Below, in pieces: positions 1-5,527 of a stretch of 20,017 bases of DNA (positions within the stretch are counted from its first letter, which is position 1; each line of letters starts with the position of its first letter). The position numbers were made by a program, and so were the translations under genes. The notes beneath the pieces were generated by a model. That model was not told the DNA's origin. It made no database searches and saw only the letters and a list, made by a program, of their open reading frames with translations. The DNA is from Deltaproteobacteria bacterium. GTDB taxonomy: Bacteria; Desulfobacterota; Anaeroferrophillalia; Anaeroferrophillales; Tharpellaceae. The stretch is from the NCBI GenBank assembly GCA_030633185.1, contig DAOVTG010000016.1:1-20017 (forward strand). Direction: 5' to 3'.

Positions 1-1
1 A

Positions 2-271
2 GTTCCCTTTGCCACTGAAATCAGCGCTTTTGCCGAAACTTTGCCGATCCCGATAATCGCCGTCGGCGGCATCCGCTCACTGGAAACAGCGGAAAGATTA
101 CTGAACGAAGGGGTCTCTCTAATTTCCCTCTGCCGCCCCCTGATCCACGAACCCGACCTCGTCAACCAGTGGCAGAACGGCCGCCGGGAGCCATCCACCT
201 GCAACTCCTGCAACCGCTGCTTCATCCCGGCCTTCAAAGGCAAAGGCATCAAATGCCTGAAGAAAAAGTAA
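2..271 (+). CDS. C-terminal end of an old-yellow-enzyme type NADH:flavin oxidoreductase (partial)
   Basis: The reading frame is open from the window edge and ends in TAA at 269-271, so only the last 89 residues are present. The pattern IPIIAVGGI followed by AERLLNEGVSLISLCRPLIHEPDLV is the end of the flavin-binding TIM barrel of the OYE / 2,4-dienoyl-CoA reductase family, where the GG and the later R contact the FMN phosphate. It is followed by a short Cys-rich tail, CNSCNRC, then FIPAFKGKGIKCLKKK. Family members use FMN to reduce activated C=C bonds or enoates with NAD(P)H; some have an Fe-S cluster bound by Cys in the middle of the protein. The substrate cannot be told from this piece. The gene stops about 40 bp before the RAYT element border, so the element seems to have landed just downstream without breaking it. 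Confidence 0.85.
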   Translation, partial: VPFATEISAFAETLPIPIIAVGGIRSLETAERLLNEGVSLISLCRPLIHEPDLVNQWQNGRREPSTCNSCNRCFIPAFKGKGIKCLKKK

Positions 272-293
272 TCCGGAACCAACAAGAACCAAC

Positions 294-320
294 GAAACGG
301 GGTCAAGAAACGGGGTCAGG
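294..320 (+). repeat. Tandem 13-bp repeat with GGGGTCA core at the RAYT left border
   Basis: Two head-to-tail copies of a 13-mer, GAAACGGGGTCAA (294-306) and GAAACGGGGTCAG (307-319), differ only in the last base. The second copy forms the start of the left inverted-repeat arm of the RAYT element. The duplication at the border may mark an insertion-related event or a recognition site for the transposase; that function is inferred. Confidence 0.7.
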
Positions 321-330
321 CTTTTATAGT

Positions 331-358
331 TTGACATTCTTAAATTTTGTTGTATAAT
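331..358 (+). promoter_or_regulatory. Consensus sigma70 promoter of the RAYT gene
   Basis: A perfect -35 box TTGACA (331-336) is separated by 16 bp from a perfect -10 box TATAAT (353-358). Transcription should start near 364-367, and the ATG is at 366. No Shine-Dalgarno sequence is visible between the -10 box and the ATG, so a leaderless mRNA is the natural reading. The promoter lies just inside the left inverted repeat and would travel with the element. Confidence 0.8.
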
Positions 359-365
359 TTATCCC

Positions 366-1310
366 ATGGCGAGAAAACCACGCATACATTTTCCTGGAGC
401 ACTATACCATGTCATGCTCAGAGGAAATGGCGGACAGGATATTTTCCTTTCTGATTCTGATCGTAACCGTCTTTTCCTACTTATCCAGGAGGGCGTGCAT
501 CGTTTCGGAAACCGAATACATGCTTTTTGTTTCATGGACAATCATATTCATCTGGCAATTCAGGTTGCTGATATCCCGTTATCCAAAATAATCCAAAATA
601 TTTCTTTCCGTTATACCCGATGGATAAATGATAAATGCCGGAAATCAGGCCACCTGTTCCAAGGCCGTTATAAGGCTCTGTTAGTCGACCAAGACTCCTA
701 TCTTCTCGAGCTGGTTCGCTATATTCATCTTAATCCTGTACGAACCGGTTTAGTTAAACAACCGGAGAATTATCAATGGAGCGGACATAATTGTTACTTG
801 GGTAAGGAAAGACTGACATGGTTGACAACGGATTGGGTATTAGGACAATTCGGAGAAAATCTGACAATAGCACGTCACAATTTCGCCAAATTTATAAATG
901 AAGGCACAGGGTTAGATAATAACAATAAATTTCACCAAGGCAACGTGAAAGATGGTCGAGTACTCGGAGACGATATATTTCTAGATCGAATATTTAACAG
1001 GCAGACTCTTCAAACAAAAAAACCAAACTTTGAGGAAATTGAAACGACTGTCTGCCGAGCATTTTCTTTATCAAAAAATGAATTACAGAAGAAGGGCTCC
1101 CTACATCACCCGGCCCAGGCCCGCGCTTTAGTAGGATTAATTGTTACTCAATTAGAAACTTCTACATTGACAGAATTAGCAAAATATTTTCAGCGAGACG
1201 TTTCTACTTTAAGCACAGGAATAAAACGACTTACAATAAAAATAAAAAACTCTGAAGAAAAAACATCTTCCTGGATCAAAATATTGCAGTATTTTAATAT
1301 CAAACTGTAA
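366..1310 (+). CDS. REP-associated tyrosine transposase (RAYT), Y1/HUH family with DnaA-C-like tail
   Basis: This is a single-strand DNA transposase of the Y1 family that cuts and joins REP-type hairpins through a 5'-phosphotyrosine link. The HUH motif is seen as FMDNHIHLAIQ (about residues 56-66) and the catalytic Tyr is in LVRYIHLNPVRTGLV (about residues 116-130). The N-terminus MARKPRIHFPGALYHVMLRGN is typical of the family. Residues from about 220 to 290 (EIETTVCRAFSLSKNELQKKG, then HHPAQARALVGLIV and LTELAKYFQRDVSTLSTGI) resemble the DnaA C-terminal DNA-binding domain that one RAYT group carries. The length of 314 residues fits an intact, probably active gene. Its AT-rich codon use differs from the conserved genes in the window and suggests transfer. 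It is flanked by perfect inverted repeats, and a hairpin with a shared core occurs alone at 18331-18377. Confidence 0.9.
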   Translation: MARKPRIHFPGALYHVMLRGNGGQDIFLSDSDRNRLFLLIQEGVHRFGNRIHAFCFMDNHIHLAIQVADIPLSKIIQNISFRYTRWINDKCRKSGHLFQGRYKALLVDQDSYLLELVRYIHLNPVRTGLVKQPENYQWSGHNCYLGKERLTWLTTDWVLGQFGENLTIARHNFAKFINEGTGLDNNNKFHQGNVKDGRVLGDDIFLDRIFNRQTLQTKKPNFEEIETTVCRAFSLSKNELQKKGSLHHPAQARALVGLIVTQLETSTLTELAKYFQRDVSTLSTGIKRLTIKIKNSEEKTSSWIKILQYFNIKL

Positions 1311-1329
1311 AAGCCTGACCCCGCTTTGA

Positions 1330-1665
1330 TCGCTGGTTGTCAGAGCGCTCTCTCGAATTGGTTATGAAGTGGTTTCGGCTGTAGATGGGGAAGATGCGAT
1401 TTTGCTCTACGCGGAGGCCTTGAAGGAGGGTAAGCCGATAGATCTCATCATGATGGATCTAACCATCCCGGGCGGCATGGGCGCAGAAGCGGCCATAAAA
1501 AAGATCCATGAGATTGATCCCCAGGCCAAAGCTATAGTCTGCAGTGGCTACTCTAATGATCCGGTGATGGCTGGTTTCAGCGAGTACGGTTTTTGCGCCG
1601 CAATGGTTAAGCCTTTCAAAATGCGAGAGTTACTGGATGTTGTGGCCAAGGTTGTATCTGGTTAA
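1330..1665 (+). pseudogene. Response-regulator receiver domain, N-terminus lost at the RAYT border
   Basis: The frame is open from just after TGA 1327-1329 and reads SLVVRALSRIGYEVVSAVDG, then EDAILLYAEALKEG, DLIMMDLTIPGGMG, KAIVCSGYSNDPVM, and VKPFKMRELLDVV near the end. This is the C-terminal four fifths of a CheY-like receiver. The phospho-acceptor Asp (MMDLTIPGG), the Ser of CSGYS and the Lys of VKPF are all kept. The first beta strand and the acidic DD pair are missing, because homology begins only a few bases after the RAYT right repeat. In the intact form this was probably the C-terminal receiver of a hybrid histidine kinase. A GTG at 1369 could start a shorter ORF but would not give a working receiver. 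Confidence 0.8.
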
Positions 1666-1712
1666 GAGTTCATCAAGAACGAAATAAAACACAAAGTAGG
1701 CAGAGATGATTT

Positions 1713-2690
1713 ATGACGAAAAAAACTAGTTTTATAAAATTAATGGGGCGGATTAATGAAATCCGTTTTGGTACCAACGGCTATATCTTTGTTGATAGCT
1801 GGCAAGGGGTTGTGTTAGCATACGGTCTGCAACCGGATGTTGTCGGCAGCAATTTCTGGGAGACCGAAGACAGCCGGGGTAATAAAGCCACTCAGATGCT
1901 GGTTGCCGCAGCCCAAAAAAGGGGGGCGGCTATGTGTCAGGTATTGGTGGAAGAAAGAATTCAACCTTTTTAACACTTTTTTAACCAGCTCCCTGATTCA
2001 GGTGAAGCAATTAATCGGGATCTGGTTAAATTTACAGAACTTGATTTGATGGCGGTAAATGCCAACACGATGTTGCAAGACAAGACTCTTGTGCAGCAAG
2101 ATCTTTTGCTTGAAAAAGAGCTGTTGCATCAAAGTGAAAAAAATATCGCTCCATGATGGAATCAATGAGTGATTTGGTCTATATCGGATCCTCCGATTAT
2201 CGGGTTGAATATATGAATCCGGCGATGATTAAATGCACTGGTCGGGATGCTACGGGGGAGACCTGCTATAAGGTTTTACACAATTTTAAGAGATCTTAAT
2301 AAAATGTTGGCGCGCTTGATTGGCGAAGATGTGAACCTGAAAATTGACCTTGGAGAAAAGGTTTCCCCCATAGTCGCTGACCCCGGGCAATTTGAACAGA
2401 TTATTATCAATCTGGTAGTTAATGCCGCCGATGCTATCAAAGACCAGCCCCTGGCTTCCGGTCGAAATATTACGATTTCAACCTCTGAAGAGCTACTCGA
2501 TAGTGACTATGCAATTAATTGCGCAGGTTGCAATCCCGGGTGGTACCTGCTTTTTGAAATTACTGATAATGGTTGCGGGATTTCCAAAGAGGTTCAGGAG
2601 CATGTTTTTGAGCCTTTTTATACGACCAAAGATGTGGGTAAGGGTACCTGTCTCGGTCTCTCAACTGTATATGGTATAGTTAGTGGCCAT
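1713..2690 (+). pseudogene. Decayed sensor histidine kinase: Cache fragment, PAS fragment, HATPase
   Basis: ATG 1713 opens an 86-residue ORF with a Cache-type ligand-binding piece (EIRFGTNGYIFVDSWQGVVL). It is broken near 1921-1930, where a G-rich run shifts the frame; the alternative frame continues as GGGYVSGIGG. A linker frame follows (DSGEAINRDLVKFTELDLMA), then a third frame with a PAS core (MMESMSDLVYIGSSDYRVEY, then MNPAMIKCTGRDATGETCYK). About 2276-2290 the sequence jumps straight to the ATPase half (ILRDLNKMLARLIGEDVNL), so the HisKA dimerisation helix with its phosphorylatable His is gone. The HATPase keeps its N box (NLVVNAADAI), G1 (DNGCGI) and F box (EPFYTTK). Its G2 box reads GTCLGL instead of GTGLGL. 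Homology ends at about 2682, where an IS4-type transposase fragment begins. It cannot make a functional kinase. Confidence 0.85.
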
Positions 2691-2987
2691 CATGCAGAAG
2701 TTTAGATGATTAAGGACTGCATCAGGATTTCTGGTCTGAGATTTGGAACTACCAACCTCCTGCTTGATTTCTTTAAAACCTGATTCAATCTTCCATCGAG
2801 CTCCATAAAATTCAATTATTTGCTTCACAGAAAGTGTTAAATCCGTTGTCATGAGAGCAACATATCGTGTTTTTCGATATACCCAGACAACACGTATGGG
2901 GCATTTCATTGTTTTCACCATGACAACCCGCGAATAAGCCTGCACTTCTCTTTTTTTACTGTACAGGAAAACGATATATGGCTGCGA
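2685..2987 (-). pseudogene. C-terminal fragment of an IS4-superfamily DDE transposase
   Basis: The minus frame reads PYIVFLYSKKREVQAYSRVV, then PIRVVWVYRKTRYVALMTTD, LSVKQIIEFYGARWKIESG, FKEIKQEVGSSKSQTRNPDA, VLNHLNFCMMA. It contains an exact IS4 signature Y(2)R(3)E(6)K: Y, two residues, R, three residues, E (third catalytic acidic residue), six residues, K. There is no start codon, and the N-terminal half with the first two Asp residues is missing, so it is a remnant. Its end at about 2685-2690 is fused to the HATPase domain of the decayed kinase, and its upstream end at about 2987 meets unrelated sequence. The insertion probably truncated the kinase, and a later deletion removed the rest of the IS. 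Confidence 0.8.
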
Positions 2988-3001
2988 TTTAAGCCTTGAA
3001 G

Positions 3002-3175
3002 ATGAAATGCGGATGGCAACCTAGCCTAATAGAAGTACCGAAAAAACTCAGCCGCGTGATTACCAGTACCGGCAAGGTGGATCTGGAATCGATCAAAAAA
3101 CGAGCTACCCTGTACTGGCGCGAGGTTGGTGTTTCGCCACGAACGTACATGAAAAAAGAACGAATTTTTTTGTGA
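3002..3175 (+). CDS. 57-residue ORF, probable gene fragment of unknown function
   Basis: ATG 3002 to TGA 3173-3175 reads MKCGWQPSLIEVPKKLSRVI, then TSTGKVDLESIKKRATLYWR, then EVGVSPRTYMKKERIFL. The segment from PSLIEVP to VSPRT looks like real protein (basic and amphipathic, with a YWRE helix), but I do not recognise the family. The last residues, KKERIFL, look like a random run-out into AT-rich DNA, which would fit a truncated gene. It starts 14 bp after the IS4 remnant ends, with no visible Shine-Dalgarno sequence, so expression is doubtful. Confidence 0.4.
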   Translation: MKCGWQPSLIEVPKKLSRVITSTGKVDLESIKKRATLYWREVGVSPRTYMKKERIFL

Positions 3176-3426
3176 TCTTTCGTCTATTTTCGGAGCAAAA
3201 AAGTTTCCAGACTATGCAGTTGGCTCTCGTTACCACAAGATATGGGAACAACAAGAATTTACTGCATAGCCCAGTTTTTATTATTTATAACTATTTTCTA
3301 TTGATATTACTAGGAATAAAGTGTAAAAATTAAGAAAAGAGCTTGTCTCACAGCGCAATAGAAAATTGCCTGGTGACAGACAAGCAATCCCTCTGATCTG
3401 CGAAATTGAAAAAAGAGCTTTCGACC
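3176..3426. other. 250-bp AT-rich intergenic leader of the envelope gene block
   Basis: No gene is seen here. It holds a 9-bp inverted repeat CTATGCAGT (3212-3220) / ACTGCATAG (3261-3269) separated by 40 bp, which could be the end of a lost mobile element. TTGATA at 3301-3306 followed by an A-rich stretch is a weak promoter candidate. A strong hairpin lies at 3341-3385 and is listed separately. Confidence 0.5.
3341..3385 (+). promoter_or_regulatory. Leader hairpin ahead of the envelope gene block
   Basis: An 8-bp outer stem GCTTGTCT (3341-3348) / AGACAAGC (3378-3385) encloses an inner stem GCAAT (3355-3359) / ATTGC (3365-3369) with an AGAAA loop. No T-run follows, so it does not look like an intrinsic terminator. 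It ends 41 bp before the first ATG of the block, within the presumed 5' leader. A regulatory RNA fold or a dyad operator are both possible. Confidence 0.5.
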
Positions 3427-4308
3427 ATGAATAACATACTTAAAAGAGCGTTGGAAAGAACCGAACGGGAGAGAAAAAACAGCGGGCTGAAAAAAAATCA
3501 GCCCGACAGCCATGGAAAAACAACAACTGATCAACCCTCTAAAGAAACTGAAAAGCACTCCCTGAGAAACAAAATTGTCATAGATAAAAAAAATTTTACC
3601 GGAACCAGACAAGCTGCCGCAAAAAAATCACCGGGGATCACCAAAACCAAAAAGGAAGAACTCAACCGGCTGAGCCTGGATGAATTCAAGATTGTCTACG
3701 ACTGCCGTATCCACCCAACCTCCGACCAAGTCAAAATTCTAAGAACCCGGATGTTACAACGCCTGCTCAATATCGGCGGCAACTCCGTACTGATTACCAG
3801 CCCGGGACCCGGTGAAGGCAAAACCGTCAACGCCATCAATGTTGCCATCAGTATCGCTCAAGAGATCGATCGTACCGTACTTCTGATTGATGCCAACCTG
3901 AGAAAACCGGCAATTCACAAATATTTCGGCCTCGAAGAGAGCATAGGGCTGGCCGACTACCTGCTCGGTAAGGCATCAATCTCCGAAGTCCTGATTAGTC
4001 CGGGAATCGACAAATTGACGATTATGCCGGGTGGGCATCCCCTAATAACCTCGTCGGAAATGCTGGGAGCGGCTCGCATGGCTGACTTGGTCAAAGAGAT
4101 GAAAGATCGCTACGAAGATCGAATTCTAGTATTTGACGGCCCCGACATTCTTACCAATGCCGACTCTCAGGTATTCGCCAAACTGGTCGACGGTATTGTT
4201 CTGGTTGTCGAAGCGGAAAAAACAACCAGACAGGAGATCAAACAAGCAATCGAACGTTTGGATGAGACCCCTTTAATAGGAACTATTTTTAATAAATCTC
4301 ACGAATAG
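3427..4308 (+). CDS. CpsD/CapB-type P-loop ATPase (bacterial tyrosine-kinase-like, EPS locus)
   Basis: This protein has 293 residues from ATG 3427; a TTG at 3406 is in frame but lacks a better ribosome site. Residues 1-80 are a basic, low-complexity linker (MNNILKRALERTERERKN at the start). The ATPase domain follows: Walker A SPGPGEGKT (125-133), Walker A' VLLIDANLRKP (151-161) and Walker B LVFDGPD (234-240). The layout matches soluble autokinases that pair with Wzz/PCP-2 membrane proteins in exopolysaccharide export. The C-terminus ends at GTIFNKSHE with no Tyr cluster, so classic autophosphorylation on a Tyr tail is unlikely. The next gene starts 10 bp downstream. A second, diverged ATPase of this family is encoded at 7936 in the same block, ahead of the Wzz-like gene. 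Confidence 0.85.
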   Translation: MNNILKRALERTERERKNSGLKKNQPDSHGKTTTDQPSKETEKHSLRNKIVIDKKNFTGTRQAAAKKSPGITKTKKEELNRLSLDEFKIVYDCRIHPTSDQVKILRTRMLQRLLNIGGNSVLITSPGPGEGKTVNAINVAISIAQEIDRTVLLIDANLRKPAIHKYFGLEESIGLADYLLGKASISEVLISPGIDKLTIMPGGHPLITSSEMLGAARMADLVKEMKDRYEDRILVFDGPDILTNADSQVFAKLVDGIVLVVEAEKTTRQEIKQAIERLDETPLIGTIFNKSHE

Positions 4309-4318
4309 GAAACAGAGC

Positions 4319-5461
4319 ATGTACGAAGAATTTTATGCCTTGCAGGAGAAACCCTTCGACCTTCTGCCCGACCCGGACTTTCTCTACATGAGTTCAGGAC
4401 ACGACAGCGCCTATACTCATCTGAGATATGCGATCCAGGAGAATCAGGGCTTTGTAGTTATATCCGGCGAGATCGGTTGTGGTAAAACAACGCTGATCAA
4501 CTATCTCTTGCGCCAATTACCGGAAGACCTGTTGGTCGGGGTCATAAGTCACACCGATGTTAACCCTGAACTTTTTTTCAAACTTATATGCCGAAAATTC
4601 GAGCTCGATCATGAAGGCCTTGATAAAGGTGAGATGATAGCTGTTTTCCAGGATTTCCTGATCTCCTCACGCCAGGAGAACAAAAGGGTTACCCTGATAA
4701 TCGACGAAGCTCAAAATCTCCCCGACAACACTATGGAGGAGATCCGGATGCTCTCAAACCTTGAAGCGGAGAAAGAGCACTTGGTTCAGATTATCCTGGT
4801 GGGCCAACCGGAACTACGCCAGAAGTTGCGGCAACCTAACCTTGAACAATTTATTCAACGGGTAACCGTCCACTATCATCTTGAAAAACTTAACCAGGAT
4901 GAAGTCCGAGAATATGTTCGCCACCGCCTGCATGTTGCCGGCTGCCCAACCTACGCCACCCTCTTCAACGATGCCGCAATCTTGGCAATCTGGAAAGCCA
5001 GCCAGGGAATCCCGAGAATGATCAACTATATCTGCGACATGTCCCTGGTTCACGGTTATGCCGACGGCATGGCATTGATTGATGAAAATATCGTTGAAGC
5101 AGTTCTGTCATCACGCCGGGAAAGCACCCTCTTCAATGATGACAAAAACAAAGAGGCGGCACGAAACCTCCTGCCTCAACCTCATGACAGTATGGCCGCC
5201 CCGGACGTGAGCAAACTGTTGCACCGCATCTCTTCCCTGGAAACTATGGTGAGTTCCTTAAACACTCAGTTGCAGGGACAACTCGCAACCCGCAAAGTCC
5301 GGGATCGACTTACTTTAGAGATCTTCACCTCACTACAGGAGAGCCTTAAAAGCCGGCAAAAGATCGCTTTGCACTACCAGAAAACCTATCGCCGCTACCA
5401 AAAACTGCGCAACGCCGTTAAAAAACACCTGGCAAATCAGAATAAAAATCAAGATTCATAG
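4319..5461 (+). CDS. ExeA/GspA-like AAA ATPase with C-terminal coiled coil
   Basis: The opening MYEEFYALQEKPFDLLPDPD, then FLYMSSGHDSAYTHLRYAI, is the signature start of the ExeA/GspA group, which includes the putative secretion ATPase of exosortase (PEP-CTERM) EPS loci. Walker A is GEIGCGKTT (50-58) and Walker B is TLIIDEAQNL (125-134); VGQPELR at 161-167 matches sensor-1 of the family. Residues about 295-380 (LLHRISSLETMVSSLNTQLQ onward) are predicted by eye to be coiled coil with a very basic end (YQKTYRRYQKLRNAVKKHL). There is no transmembrane segment or peptidoglycan-binding domain, unlike ExeA of type II secretion, so the protein is probably cytoplasmic. AGGA 4306-4309 serves the ATG. 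It likely powers or gates assembly of an envelope complex made with its neighbours. Confidence 0.85.
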   Translation: MYEEFYALQEKPFDLLPDPDFLYMSSGHDSAYTHLRYAIQENQGFVVISGEIGCGKTTLINYLLRQLPEDLLVGVISHTDVNPELFFKLICRKFELDHEGLDKGEMIAVFQDFLISSRQENKRVTLIIDEAQNLPDNTMEEIRMLSNLEAEKEHLVQIILVGQPELRQKLRQPNLEQFIQRVTVHYHLEKLNQDEVREYVRHRLHVAGCPTYATLFNDAAILAIWKASQGIPRMINYICDMSLVHGYADGMALIDENIVEAVLSSRRESTLFNDDKNKEAARNLLPQPHDSMAAPDVSKLLHRISSLETMVSSLNTQLQGQLATRKVRDRLTLEIFTSLQESLKSRQKIALHYQKTYRRYQKLRNAVKKHLANQNKNQDS

Positions 5462-5527
5462 TATAATAACCCACAAAAACCGCAAAATACCGAATTATGG
5501 GTTTTCAAGACAGAGACGGAGAAACAG

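Larger units (their letters stand above)
311..1323 (+). mobile_element. RAYT element bounded by perfect 16-bp inverted repeats
   Basis: The left arm CGGGGTCAGGCTTTTA (311-326) is matched exactly, in inverted orientation, by TAAAAGCCTGACCCCG (1308-1323). The transposase gene fills the space between them, and its TAA stop (1308-1310) is inside the right arm. This matches the usual layout of REP-associated tyrosine transposases, which are single-copy domesticated IS200/IS605 relatives flanked by inverted REP-type sequences. The right arm is followed at once by a receiver-domain fragment lacking its N-terminus, so the element appears to have arrived in, or been joined to, a signalling gene. Confidence 0.8.

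Noticed and set aside
3341..3385. Intrinsic terminator
   Set aside because: The stem is clear but is followed by AATCCCTCTG rather than a T-run.
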